Below are positions 17,730 to 26,133 of a stretch of DNA of 64,000 nt, in pieces (the first letter of the stretch is position 1; the number at the start of each line of letters is the position of its first letter). A model generated the notes under the pieces. That model ran no database searches. It saw nothing but the letters and a program-made list of their open reading frames with translations, and was not told the DNA's origin. The stretch spans positions 32,746-96,745 of the forward strand of contig CAZBKM010000011.1 of NCBI GenBank assembly GCA_964492485.1, written 5' to 3'. The DNA is from UBA5336 sp964492485 (GTDB lineage: Bacteria > Pseudomonadota > Alphaproteobacteria > Caulobacterales > Hyphomonadaceae). A program made the translations under genes and the position numbers.

Positions 17730-18896
17730 ATGACGATGTATCCGAAGCCGGACGTGCGGCCGGCAAATCCGCACTTCTCGTCGGGACCGACTGCCAAGCG
17801 GCCCGGCTTTTCCCTGGAAAGTCTGCAGTCTGCCGCACTGGGACGCTCGCACCGTTCGAAGGATGCGAAAGCGCGTCTGAAGCTGGCGATCGACCGCACC
17901 AAGGAAATTCTGAACCTGCCGTCCGATTATCGTGTGGCCATCGTGCCCGCGTCCGACACCGGCGCGGTGGAGATGTGCATGTGGTCCATGCTCGGTCAGC
18001 GTCCGGTGGACGTGTTCGCCTGGGAAAGCTTCGGCAAGGATTGGGTGACCGACGCAGTAAAGCAGCTCAAGCTTGAGGACTGCAATATCCACACGGCGGA
18101 CTTCGGCGCGCATCCGGACTTCAACGCCGCGCGTGACGAGGCCGACATCGTGTTCACCTGGAACGGAACCACATCCGGGATCCGCGTCCCCAATGCCGAC
18201 TGGATCACGCCGAATCCGGACCGCGTGGTCATCAACGATGCCACCTCTGCGGTCTTCGCCCAGGATATCGACTGGGCCAAGTGCGATGTCGTGACGTATT
18301 CCTGGCAGAAGGTTCTGGGTGGAGAAGCAGCTCATGGCATGCTGATCCTCAGCCCGAACGCCGTGAACCGGCTGGAGACCTACACCCCGGATCGCGCGCT
18401 GCCGAAACTCTTTCGTATGACCAAGGGCGGCAAGCTGAACGAGGGCATCTTCGAGGGGGCCACCATCAACACGCCCTCCATGCTGTGCGTCGAGGACTAT
18501 CTCCAGGCGCTGGACTGGGCCGAGAGCCTGGGTGGCGTGAAGGGCATGAAGGCCCGCTCGGACGAAAGCCTCGCCATTCTGACGGACTGGGAAGCGCGCA
18601 CGGACTACATCGCCTTCCTGTGCCCGGACCCGGCGGTCCGCTCCAACACCGGCGTATGCTTCAAGTTCGTCGACCCCCGTTTGACCCGGCTCGACCAGGA
18701 GGCCCAGGAAGCCTTCGTGAAGAAGCTCGTTGGCATGGTCGAGGCCGAAGGCGCGGGTGTCGACTTCAACGCCTACCGCGATGCGCCCCCCGGCCTGCGC
18801 ATATGGTGTGGCGCAACCGTGGAGCCGTCCGACGTGGCGAAGCTGACGCCCTGGATCGACTGGGCGTTCGGACAACTCGCCGCCGATCTGTTGTAG
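17730..18896 (+). CDS. serC: Phosphoserine transaminase
   Basis: A 388-residue fold-type I PLP aminotransferase of the longer alphaproteobacterial form. It transfers the amino group from Glu to 3-phosphohydroxypyruvate, the second step of serine synthesis (also used in pyridoxal phosphate synthesis). The PLP-binding Lys is in SWQKVLGGEAAHGML, at about residue 194. The start region PANPHFSSGPTAKRPGF is characteristic. serA lies 116 bp downstream on the same strand, so the first two pathway enzymes are made together. Confidence 0.95.
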   Translation: MTMYPKPDVRPANPHFSSGPTAKRPGFSLESLQSAALGRSHRSKDAKARLKLAIDRTKEILNLPSDYRVAIVPASDTGAVEMCMWSMLGQRPVDVFAWESFGKDWVTDAVKQLKLEDCNIHTADFGAHPDFNAARDEADIVFTWNGTTSGIRVPNADWITPNPDRVVINDATSAVFAQDIDWAKCDVVTYSWQKVLGGEAAHGMLILSPNAVNRLETYTPDRALPKLFRMTKGGKLNEGIFEGATINTPSMLCVEDYLQALDWAESLGGVKGMKARSDESLAILTDWEARTDYIAFLCPDPAVRSNTGVCFKFVDPRLTRLDQEAQEAFVKKLVGMVEAEGAGVDFNAYRDAPPGLRIWCGATVEPSDVAKLTPWIDWAFGQLAADLL

Positions 18897-18928
18897 CGTC
18901 GACCCCAACCCGGACATGCCACCGGGCC

Positions 18929-18971
18929 GCCGCCCGTGCACCCGGAAGGGGTGCCTACGATGGCGGGCGGC
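18929..18971 (+). promoter_or_regulatory. Two-tier hairpin in the serC-serA gap
   Basis: Outer arms GCCGCCCG (18929-18936) and CGGGCGGC (18964-18971) enclose an inner stem GCACCC / GGGTGC (18938-18954). There is no T-run. It sits 41 bp before the serA ATG, where it could stabilise the serC end or modulate read-through into serA. Confidence 0.4.
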
Positions 18972-19012
18972 TCGGACATGGCTCCGTCAAAACGAACATC
19001 GAGGAGGCATCC

Positions 19013-20587
19013 ATGCCCAAGGTCCTGATTGCGGACAAGCTGTCGCCGGCCGCCGTCGACATTTTCAAGAACCGTGGACTCGAGGTCGACGTGAAGGTCG
19101 GTCTCTCCAAGGAAGACCTGATCCAGATCATCCCCGACTATGACGGCCTGGCCGTCCGGTCGGCGACCAAGCCCGATGCCGACGTGATCGCGGCGGCACG
19201 CAGTCTGAAAGTCATCGGTCGGGCCGGCATCGGCGTCGACAATATCGATCTGCGCGCAGCAACGGCTGCCGGGATCGTGGTGATGAACACACCCTTCGGC
19301 AACGCCATCACGACGGCGGAGCATGCCATCGCGATGATGTTCGCCGCCGCCCGGCAGATCCCGGCCGCCGATCGGCGCACCCAGGCTGGTGAGTGGCCCA
19401 AGTCCAGCTTCATGGGCACGGAACTGTCCTATAAGACGCTGGGCCTCATTGGCTGCGGAAACATCGGCTCACGCGTTGCCGAACGGGCCGTCGGCCTGAC
19501 GATGCGGGTTGTGGCCTACGATCCGTTCCTGACCGAGGACCGCGCGGTCGAACTGGGCGTGGAGAAGGTCGACCTGGAGACACTGCTCAAGCGGGCGGAT
19601 TTCATTTCCCTGCATACGCCCCTGACCGACCAGACCCGCAACATCCTGTCGGCCGAAGCGCTCGCCAGGACGAAAAAGGGCCTTATCCTCGTCAACTGTG
19701 CACGGGGCGGGCTGGTTGACGAGTCGGCGGTGCGCGAGCTTCTTGACAGCGGTCATCTGGGGGCTGCGGCATTCGACGTGTTCGCCGACGAGCCGGCCAA
19801 GGACAATGTGCTGTTCGGCGCACCCAATTTCGTTGCCACACCGCATCTGGGCGCTGCCACGGTGGAGGCGCAGGAGAATGTCGCCCTGCAGGTGGCCGAG
19901 CAGATGTCGGACTATCTGCTGTCGGGTGCCGTAACGAATGCCCTCAACATGCCGTCGATCACGGCCGATGAGGCACCGCGGCTGAAGCCCTTCGTCGAGC
20001 TGGCCGAGAAGCTCGGGACGTTTGCCGGCCAGATTTCCGACGAAGGGTTCACCGAGGTCATGCTCGAATATGAAGGCGAGGTGTCGGAGCTGAACCGCAA
20101 ACCGCTGACGGCAGCGGCGCTCGCTGGCCTTATGCGTGCCTCGCGCGGGGATGTGAACATGGTCTCCGCGCCGGCGATCCTGGCCGAAAGCGGCATCAAG
20201 CTGACCGAGACGAAGACCGAGGAAAGCCCGATCTATGACAGCCTGATCCGGATCAAGACCAAGGTTCAGGGCAAATGGCGCACGCTCGCGGGCACCGTCT
20301 CCCCAGCCGGTCCGCGCATCTGCGAAGTCAAGGACATGGCGCTGGAGGCCGACTTCGCCCCGGTGACCCTGTATGTGAACAATGCCGACCAGCCTGGCTT
20401 CATTGGCGCCCTGGGGGCGATGCTCGGTGAGGCCCGGATCAATATCGCCACGTTCCACCTCGGGCGCACAGAGGCGGGGGGAGAGGCGATCGCCCTCATC
20501 GGTATCGACTCCGTCCCACCGGCCGAACTCCTAGACCGTCTGCGTGGCCTGGAGCATGTGCGCTATGTGAAGGTGCTGGAATTCTGA
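19013..20587 (+). CDS. serA: D-3-phosphoglycerate dehydrogenase
   Basis: A 524-residue long-form PGDH oxidising 3-phosphoglycerate with NAD+ to start serine synthesis. The Rossmann motif is GLIGCGNIGSRVAERA; catalytic Arg in NCARGGLVDESAV and His in TPHLGAATVEAQ are present. The extra ASB domain covers about residues 315-450. A C-terminal ACT domain (ADQPGFIGALGAMLGEARINIA) suggests serine feedback control. The start follows GAGGAGG. It is read after serC. A worn repeat A begins 7 bp after its stop. Confidence 0.96.
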   Translation: MPKVLIADKLSPAAVDIFKNRGLEVDVKVGLSKEDLIQIIPDYDGLAVRSATKPDADVIAAARSLKVIGRAGIGVDNIDLRAATAAGIVVMNTPFGNAITTAEHAIAMMFAAARQIPAADRRTQAGEWPKSSFMGTELSYKTLGLIGCGNIGSRVAERAVGLTMRVVAYDPFLTEDRAVELGVEKVDLETLLKRADFISLHTPLTDQTRNILSAEALARTKKGLILVNCARGGLVDESAVRELLDSGHLGAAAFDVFADEPAKDNVLFGAPNFVATPHLGAATVEAQENVALQVAEQMSDYLLSGAVTNALNMPSITADEAPRLKPFVELAEKLGTFAGQISDEGFTEVMLEYEGEVSELNRKPLTAAALAGLMRASRGDVNMVSAPAILAESGIKLTETKTEESPIYDSLIRIKTKVQGKWRTLAGTVSPAGPRICEVKDMALEADFAPVTLYVNNADQPGFIGALGAMLGEARINIATFHLGRTEAGGEAIALIGIDSVPPAELLDRLRGLEHVRYVKVLEF

Positions 20588-20593
20588 GGCCTC

Positions 20594-20735
20594 AGAGGTC
20601 TTCACTCACTCAGGCTGACTTCAAGATGCGCTAGAGCATTTTCAAGCGAAGTGGAAACCGGTTCGCGTTAAGAAAATGCGCAAAAACAAGAAGCTAGCGC
20701 ATCTTCACTGACTCCGATTGATTTGAAGATGCGCT
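20594..20735. repeat. Dispersed palindromic repeat, family A, copy 2 (three modules)
   Basis: A degenerate A1 (20594-20632), an A2 (20635-20681, arms GCATTTTC / GAAAATGC) and a full A1 (20696-20735, arms AGCGCATCTTCA / TGAAGATGCGCT with one internal change). It fills the convergent serA / TIGR02301 gap. Its right edge contributes to the stop codon of the TIGR02301 gene (CTA at 20734-20736). Confidence 0.82.
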
Positions 20736-21240
20736 AGTCGAGCGAGCGCCCGGACGCTGTTCGGGCGTCCTCTTCCGGTGCGGCGGGCAGATAGCTGGCC
20801 GCGAGCCGGTCGGCAATCTTGCGTCCCTGTTCGGCAAACGCGCGCTCGGCGCCACGCGCGTCCCGGGAACACGTCGGATAGCGCGCACTGATCCGCGCAT
20901 AGGCCGCGTTGAAGGTCTGGATCAGACGCTGACGCAGGAAGCCCGGTTCTGGCGCCTCGAGGTCGAGCAGGCCGACCATATGGCGACGCCATTGCTGCGC
21001 CTGTTTGCCGTCGCAGACCTGCCGGACCGCATGGGCCGAACCCAGAAGGTTCGCCATCAGGACCAGATCGTCGAGATACTCGGCACTGCGCGGGGGCAGG
21101 TCGCCTCGATCGGGGGTGCCTGTGTCTGCCTGTGCCAAGGCGACCGGGCTGCTCAAGCCGCTGCAAACGCTCAGGGCCACCAGGAAGAGCCCGGCGGCTG
21201 ACCGGGAGACGGGACGCGATCGGCGCGCAGAGCTGGACAT
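20734..21240 (-). CDS. TIGR02301 family protein
   Basis: A 168-residue exported protein from the ATG at 21240 (MSSSARRSRPVSRS), preceded by AGGAG. A longer frame to 21282 lacks such a site. A signal peptide SAAGLFLVALSVCSGLSS ends near ALAQADT. The mature part has the family pattern YLDDLVLMANLLGSAHAVRQ with later Cys residues (RQVCDG, PTCSRD). TIGR02301 is an alphaproteobacterial family of unknown function. The TAG stop lies at the edge of repeat A. Confidence 0.78.
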   Translation of the reverse strand: MSSSARRSRPVSRSAAGLFLVALSVCSGLSSPVALAQADTGTPDRGDLPPRSAEYLDDLVLMANLLGSAHAVRQVCDGKQAQQWRRHMVGLLDLEAPEPGFLRQRLIQTFNAAYARISARYPTCSRDARGAERAFAEQGRKIADRLAASYLPAAPEEDARTASGRSLD

Positions 21241-21344
21241 GACCGACACTCCTGAAGGCGGTCGTCGGCGGTGGCAAGTCATCGGCTACAGCGCGACGGG
21301 GCCACAAGACCCCTGAGGTCGTAACTCCCGCCGGCGTTGCCAAT

Positions 21345-21366
21345 CTCTCCCAAGGGGCAGGGAGAG
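21345..21366. other. Short GC-rich hairpin near repeat B copy 2
   Basis: CTCTCCC (21345-21351) pairs with GGGAGAG (21360-21366) around an 8-base loop. It lies between two minus-strand genes. No T-run on either strand. It may mark the 3' end of the upstream unknown gene's transcript. Confidence 0.3.
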
Positions 21367-21378
21367 TCATAAGACAAG

Positions 21379-21476
21379 CAAGTTCGGAGCAAACGGACCC
21401 GGATGCGGCCGGAGACTTGCGCAACACCAATGATGTAAAGCGACGGTCCGGCGTGCAACGAAAGACCGGCGTTTCA
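21379..21476. repeat. Dispersed palindromic repeat, family B, copy 2
   Basis: Begins CAAGTTCGGAGCAAACGG, ends CCGGCGTTTCAG. The stem GTAAAGCG-ACGGTC / GACCGGCG-TTTC is largely kept. The last bases TCA (21474-21476) are the TGA stop of the minus-strand gene to the right, so the element edge supplies that stop codon. Confidence 0.82.
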
Positions 21477-22682
21477 GGGGGCTTCGGTACCGGGGTCGGA
21501 CGGGTCAGGCGGCACCGGACCGGACACCGGCTCGCCCATCAACAGGCGCAGCACGTCCGCGACCGTGTCGCGCTGACGCGTATCTATGGCGAGCATCGGT
21601 TGGGCGGTCTCACATCCTCGGGTGATGGCGGCGTTGTAGGCCTCGACCGGGTCGCCGTTCGCGCCGGCTAGCAGCCAGGCGTTCAGCTCCGCCAGGACCG
21701 TGTCGCCGGGCGGTTCGAGCGTCGTGACCTCGAACAGGGAAAAGCCCGCGGCAGCCTGGAAGGTCTGGCCCACCCCCAGCGTTTCGGTAAACGCCTCTTC
21801 GCACGCCCGCACCCGCAGGGGCCGGGTCTCGTTCGCTGCGCTCTGCCGAGCAAGGGCGGCGTTCGCCATGCGCAGTCGGTCTGTCAGACGGGCGAGGATC
21901 TCAGATCGTCCGCAGAAGTGGCGAACGAAAGCGAGACGGGCGCCTGCATGGGGAAGATCCCGGCGATGGGCCACTAGGTGCGTCCAGCTTTCGCGGTCCG
22001 ACAGGCAGAAGCCGGTGGCATCGACGCCGTCCAGCTCGGTCAAGAGCGCGGCGATCGTCGGATCGAACGTGTCATCAAAGCTGTAATGGGGATCGACATA
22101 GGCGCGCGCGACCGGCCCATTGAGGCGCAGCCCACCCATCAGATAGAGCCGCACGGCTCGCGCATCGGCCGTGTCGATGGCGGTGCGGAAGGACTGCATG
22201 CCCCAGTCGAGCCCCAGCTCTGCCAGCGCCCGTCGGGGGTCCATCTCGGCATCGTCCACGCTCATGGCCGCCAGGACACGCGATGGCGCCCGAGCGGGCT
22301 GACGGGCGTCGGCGTCCGCAGAAGGCGCTGGGCGCCCGAGGAGTGCGACCTGCGCCGAACGCACCAGGCCGATCTCCGCGCCCAGGACCCCGTGCTCCAG
22401 CCTTGTCTGGGTGCGGCCCTGCGCGATGATGACGAGTGCGGAGAGAGCGACCATCACCCCCGCTGCCAGGAGCGCGGTGCGGCGCCATGGGGCTGGCTGC
22501 ACGGACAGGACACTCCAGACCGGGAGCACGGCGAGGGCCAGAAGGGACCCCGCCAGAAGCAATCCGGCAAGTGGCAGAGCCGGTTGCGCCAGGTCCGCGA
22601 CCAGGACCGCGGCCACCGAACCCGCGAGAATCCGGCCGACTGAGGCCGGAAGTCGCGGCCGGTCTTCCCTATTGTCCTGCAT
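21474..22682 (-). CDS. Unknown membrane-anchored protein
   Basis: A 402-residue protein I do not recognise. The N-terminal ~95 residues hold three hydrophobic segments (ILAGSVAAVLVADLAQ, LPLAGLLLAGSLLALAVLPVW, ALLAAGVMVALSALVIIAQ). The rest is soluble and probably periplasmic. Within it, FRTAIDTADARAVRLYLMGGLRLNGP followed by a second FDPTIAALLTE unit looks faintly ankyrin-like. Paired Cys (FCLSD, HFCGR, RACEE, GCETA) are candidates for disulfides. The C-terminus is Pro-rich and ends in a TGA supplied by repeat B. It is divergent from nothing and follows the nitronate monooxygenase-like gene by 53 bp on the same strand. Confidence 0.7.
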   Translation of the reverse strand: MQDNREDRPRLPASVGRILAGSVAAVLVADLAQPALPLAGLLLAGSLLALAVLPVWSVLSVQPAPWRRTALLAAGVMVALSALVIIAQGRTQTRLEHGVLGAEIGLVRSAQVALLGRPAPSADADARQPARAPSRVLAAMSVDDAEMDPRRALAELGLDWGMQSFRTAIDTADARAVRLYLMGGLRLNGPVARAYVDPHYSFDDTFDPTIAALLTELDGVDATGFCLSDRESWTHLVAHRRDLPHAGARLAFVRHFCGRSEILARLTDRLRMANAALARQSAANETRPLRVRACEEAFTETLGVGQTFQAAAGFSLFEVTTLEPPGDTVLAELNAWLLAGANGDPVEAYNAAITRGCETAQPMLAIDTRQRDTVADVLRLLMGEPVSGPVPPDPSDPGTEAP

Positions 22683-22735
22683 CCGCCCTTCCCCCCGATG
22701 GACGCGCCGGAGCTTACGCCTGAAGGTTCAGCGTG

Positions 22736-23728
22736 TCATGCGACGGGTGCGGCTGCGTCCACCAGATAGGCATGGCTGCGCTGTATGGCGGCCACGGCTT
22801 CCGTAACCAGGCTGTCGACGATCTCTGCCACGGGGCGCACGTCGCGTATGCCGCCGGCTGACTGGCCCATCGCGAAGCAGGACTTGTCGGGATCGAGCCT
22901 GGCCTCGTCGACGATGCCGCCAATACCGCCGATGACCCCGGTCTGGGTCGAATGGATCGCCTGCTGCGGGAAGGGCTGGATATCCTGCGGCCGGCTTTCC
23001 CAGTCCTGCACATAGGGGTTGGTCCGCACACGCATCGGCTTGCCCGAGTAGCACCTCGTCCGCGTCGTGTCGGTGTCGGAGGCGCCCACGATCGTGTCCT
23101 TGTACATCTGCGCGGCATGGGCTTCCTGCGACGCGATGAAGCGCGTGCCCATCCAGACGCCGACCGCGCTGAGGCTGAGTGCAGCGGCCACGCCCCGGCC
23201 ATCATAAATCCCGCCGGCCGCGATCACCGGGATACGCACCGACTCCACCGCCTGGGCGACAAGCGGCAGCGTGCCCACCAGTCCGGTATGGCCGCCGCCC
23301 TCGCCGCCCTGAAGGATCACGGCGTCGCAGCCGGCCTGCTCGGCCTTGATCGCATGCTTCACGGCGCCGCCGACCACCATGACTTTCACGCCATTGTCCT
23401 TGAGCTTTTTCATGATCGGCATGGGCACGCCCAGACCGGCCACGAAACTGTCTGCGCCGCCGGCGATGATCACGTCGACGCTGGCTTCCAGGCTGGCGGG
23501 GTCGGCGGCGAGCAGGTCCACGCCGAAGGGGCGGTCGGTCAGCTCGCGGACCCGGGCCATCTGGCCCTCGATGAAGTCGGGGCTCGTGCCCGCCATGCCG
23601 AGAACACCATAGCCTCCGGCATTCGACATCGCGGCACACAGTTCGGCATAGGACACCCCGCCCATGCCGGCGAGCATGATCGGATGCTCGATGTCGAGCA
23701 GGTCGCAAAGCGGCGTTTTCAGACGCAT
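22736..23728 (-). CDS. NAD(P)H-dependent flavin oxidoreductase / nitronate monooxygenase family
   Basis: A 330-residue TIM-barrel FMN enzyme. Signatures are IEHPIMLAGMGGVSYAEL at the N-terminus, the QGGEGGGHTG phosphate/flavin segment, and PVIAAGGIYDGRGVAAAL with GVWMGTRF near the C-terminal phosphate site. Family members oxidise nitronates or reduce enoyl groups; the substrate is unknown. The ATG at 23728 follows GAGGAG. The upstream frame to 23794 is rejected. The length is typical. Confidence 0.87.
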   Translation of the reverse strand: MRLKTPLCDLLDIEHPIMLAGMGGVSYAELCAAMSNAGGYGVLGMAGTSPDFIEGQMARVRELTDRPFGVDLLAADPASLEASVDVIIAGGADSFVAGLGVPMPIMKKLKDNGVKVMVVGGAVKHAIKAEQAGCDAVILQGGEGGGHTGLVGTLPLVAQAVESVRIPVIAAGGIYDGRGVAAALSLSAVGVWMGTRFIASQEAHAAQMYKDTIVGASDTDTTRTRCYSGKPMRVRTNPYVQDWESRPQDIQPFPQQAIHSTQTGVIGGIGGIVDEARLDPDKSCFAMGQSAGGIRDVRPVAEIVDSLVTEAVAAIQRSHAYLVDAAAPVA

Positions 23729-23992
23729 GGTGTGTATCTCCTCGGAAGGTGTTCGGCGCCAGGTTACGCCTTGCATGTGCCGACTGCTAGCCATGCCGCC
23801 GCGTCGCCCCGCGCCGCAGATTCGCCGAATTCCTTCGAAATAGGAGAGGGTGAGCAGCCCGGCGGTTGAAGTTGCTCCGGGGCTGCCGCAACGTCCTGGC
23901 CGTGGCCGGAGGGGCTTGTCGAGTCAGGCTTCCGGCGACACATGGCGGGGACGTCCCCGTCAGTGGGGCAATCGGAAAGAAGGGGTACGGAC

Positions 23993-24403
23993 ATGAAAAC
24001 GCAATTCTTCCTCGCCGCCGCTGCGGCGGCCATGCTGGCAGCCTGTGGGCAGGCCGCCGACGACACCAGCGAAACCGACGCCATGGATGCCGCTGAGGCC
24101 CAGGCCGAAGAGGCTGCCGAAGCCACCGAAGAGGCTGCCGAAACGACGGCCGATGCCGCTGGCGAGGCCATGGACGAGGCTGGCGAAACCATGGAAGAGG
24201 CCGCGAGCGAGGCCGACGAGGCCGCCAGCGACCTCGCCAACGAGGCCGACGACGCCATGATGGATGCCGAATCCATGACCGGCGATGCAATGGAACGGGC
24301 CCGCGAAGCGGCCGAGAGCGCGGGTGCGGATGCCGAAGCCGCAGCCGATGAGGCGGCTGACAGCTACGAGTCCGGCGACGCACCGGAAGGTGAGCCCAAA
24401 TAG
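23993..24403 (+). CDS. Small Ala/Glu-rich lipoprotein
   Basis: A 136-residue protein with a lipoprotein signal: MKTQFFLAAAAAAMLAACGQ, lipobox LAAC with the Cys near residue 18. The mature part is almost entirely Ala, Glu, Asp, Thr and Met in short heptad-like repeats (EEAAEATEEAAETT, DEAGETMEEAASEADEAA), predicted to form one long acidic helix or coiled coil. No enzymatic domain is visible. It may be an envelope spacer or stress protein. It starts after GAAAGAAGGGG. Its TAG stop directly abuts repeat A copy 3. Confidence 0.75.
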   Translation: MKTQFFLAAAAAAMLAACGQAADDTSETDAMDAAEAQAEEAAEATEEAAETTADAAGEAMDEAGETMEEAASEADEAASDLANEADDAMMDAESMTGDAMERAREAAESAGADAEAAADEAADSYESGDAPEGEPK

Positions 24404-24503
24404 AGCATTGTCACGCGAAGTGGGTACCGGTTCGCGTTAAAAAATCCCAAAAAACAGGAACCTAGCGCATCTTCACTGACCCCGATTGGCTTGAAGAGGC
24501 GCT
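24401..24503. repeat. Dispersed palindromic repeat, family A, copy 3
   Basis: A2 (from 24404: AGCATTGTC...GCGAAGTGGGTACCGGTTCGC) followed by A1 (24464-24503: AGCGCATCTTCA...TTGAAGAGGCGCT, one arm mismatched). The TAG stop of the Ala-rich lipoprotein coincides with the TAGAGCATT edge. Repeat B copy 3 begins 6 bp later. Confidence 0.83.
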
Positions 24504-24508
24504 ACAGG

Positions 24509-24606
24509 AGGTTCGGAGCAAACGGGTTCGGTTGCGAACGGAGATTGGCGCAAGGGCACTGATCTAAAGCGGTGGTCTGGAGTGAAACGAAAGATCGGCG
24601 CTTTAG
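24509..24606. repeat. Dispersed palindromic repeat, family B, copy 3
   Basis: Begins AGGTTCGGAGCAAACGGG and ends TCGGCGCTTTAG, in the same orientation as copies 1, 2 and 5. It forms a composite block with repeat A copy 3. Confidence 0.83.
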
Positions 24607-24661
24607 GCGGGCCAGCATCGGGCCAGAACCGGGTCGGCCCACGCGGGTCTCCAAACGTCAA

Positions 24662-24693
24662 GGCCGCGCTCCGATTGGAGCGCGGCCTTTTTT
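24662..24693 (+). terminator. Strong Rho-independent terminator
   Basis: GGCCGCGCTCC (24662-24672), loop GATT, GGAGCGCGGCC (24677-24687), then TTTTTT. A perfect 11-bp GC stem with a T-run on the plus strand. It ends transcription coming from the lipoprotein gene through the A+B repeat block, just before the convergent acyl-CoA dehydrogenase gene. Confidence 0.9.
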
Positions 24694-24735
24694 GAATCGT
24701 CGCCCGGTCGAGCCAGGGACTGTTCGGGACTGGGG

Positions 24736-25998
24736 CTATTCGGCCGCCATAGCGTGGGTCGGATAGGCGTCCGCCTCGCGATACTTCTTCAGCTCGTTGC
24801 GGGCGATGGAGCGCAGGTGCACTTCGTCCGGACCGTCGGCCAGACGCAGCGTACGGATGCCGGCATAGGACTTCGCCAGGCCGAAATCGCTGGTAACGCC
24901 GCCGCCGCCATGGGCCTGGATCGCGTCGTCGATAATCTTCAGGGCCATGCGCGGGGCGGCGACCTTGATCATCGCGATCTCGTTCTTGGCTTCCTTGTTG
25001 CCGACGGTGTCCATCATGTAGGCGGCCTTCAGGGTCAGCAGGCGACACATCTCGATCTCGGTCCGCGCCTCACCGATGCGCTGCTCCCAGATCGTGTGCT
25101 CATAAAGCTTCTTGCCGAAGGCTTCGCGCGACATCAGGCGGCGGGCCATCTTCTCCAGCGCGACTTCCGCTGCGCCGATTGTGCGCATGCAGTGGTGGAT
25201 CCGGCCTGGCCCGAGGCGGCCCTGGGCAATCTCGAAGCCGCGGCCTTCGCCAAGGATCATGTTCGACGCAGGCACGCGGACGTTCTCGAGCACCATTTCC
25301 GCATGGCCGTGGGGCGCGTCGTCGAAACCGAAGACCGGCAACATCCGGACCACCTTCACGCCGGGGGTGTCGAGCGGGACCAGGATCTGGCTTTGCTGGG
25401 CGTGGCGCGGCGCCGACGGGTCGGTCTTGCCCATGACGATGGCCACCTTGCAGTGCGGATCGCCGACGCCCGAGGACCACCATTTGCGGCCGTTGATGAC
25501 ATATTCGTCGCCATCCCGCTCGATCCGGGTCTCGATGTTGGTCGCGTCGGAGGAGGCCACCAGCGGCTCTGTCATCAGGAAGGCCGAGCGGATCTCGCCA
25601 TTCATCAAGGGACGCAGCCACTGTTCCTTCTGCGCCGGGGACCCGTAACGGTGGAGCACTTCCATGTTGCCGGTGTCGGGCGCCGAGCAATTGAACACCT
25701 CGGACGCGAAGCTCACGCGGCCCATGAGTTCCGACAGGGGAGCATACTCGGCATTCGTCAGGCCGGCGCCGTGAAACTCGTCGGTATCGTGTTCGGGGCT
25801 TGGCGGCAGGAACAGGTTCCACAGGCCTTCCGCCTTGGCCTTGGCCTTCAGCTCTTGCAGGATTGGCGGCACCGACCAGCGTCCGCCTTCCTCGTGCTGT
25901 CGGTGAAACGTGTCCACGTTCGGATAGATGTGCTCATCCATGAACGCGCTGACGCGCGCGATATATTCCTTGGTCTTTTCGCTGAAGTCGAAATGCAT
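24736..25998 (-). CDS. Acyl-CoA dehydrogenase family protein
   Basis: A 420-residue FAD enzyme of fatty acyl-CoA oxidation. It shows FLMTEPLVASSDATNIET (FAD/substrate loop), DEYVINGRKWWSSG, a central beta domain, and the C-terminal helix signature QAHGGGGVTSDFGLAKSYAGIR ending in a PDEVHLRSIARNELKKY segment. The last motif is typical of the ACAD10/11-like branch. The start follows GGGAGG. No beta-oxidation partners are adjacent. Chain-length preference is unknown. Confidence 0.9.
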   Translation of the reverse strand: MHFDFSEKTKEYIARVSAFMDEHIYPNVDTFHRQHEEGGRWSVPPILQELKAKAKAEGLWNLFLPPSPEHDTDEFHGAGLTNAEYAPLSELMGRVSFASEVFNCSAPDTGNMEVLHRYGSPAQKEQWLRPLMNGEIRSAFLMTEPLVASSDATNIETRIERDGDEYVINGRKWWSSGVGDPHCKVAIVMGKTDPSAPRHAQQSQILVPLDTPGVKVVRMLPVFGFDDAPHGHAEMVLENVRVPASNMILGEGRGFEIAQGRLGPGRIHHCMRTIGAAEVALEKMARRLMSREAFGKKLYEHTIWEQRIGEARTEIEMCRLLTLKAAYMMDTVGNKEAKNEIAMIKVAAPRMALKIIDDAIQAHGGGGVTSDFGLAKSYAGIRTLRLADGPDEVHLRSIARNELKKYREADAYPTHAMAAE

Positions 25999-26133
25999 GC
26001 CGGCCTCCCGTTTGTGGTGTCATTTCCGTCCATACCCTAGCAACGATAATGCACGGACGCGAAGGGGTGAAGTCCGCTTCGTGGGCAAATGCCGCAGGCT
26101 GGACGCGGGTCTCGCGCGGGGATACCGCAAAGC

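Noticed and set aside
24754..26040. 428-codon plus-strand frame opposite the acyl-CoA dehydrogenase
   Set aside because: Antisense shadow; the minus-strand frame has all family motifs and a ribosome-binding site.
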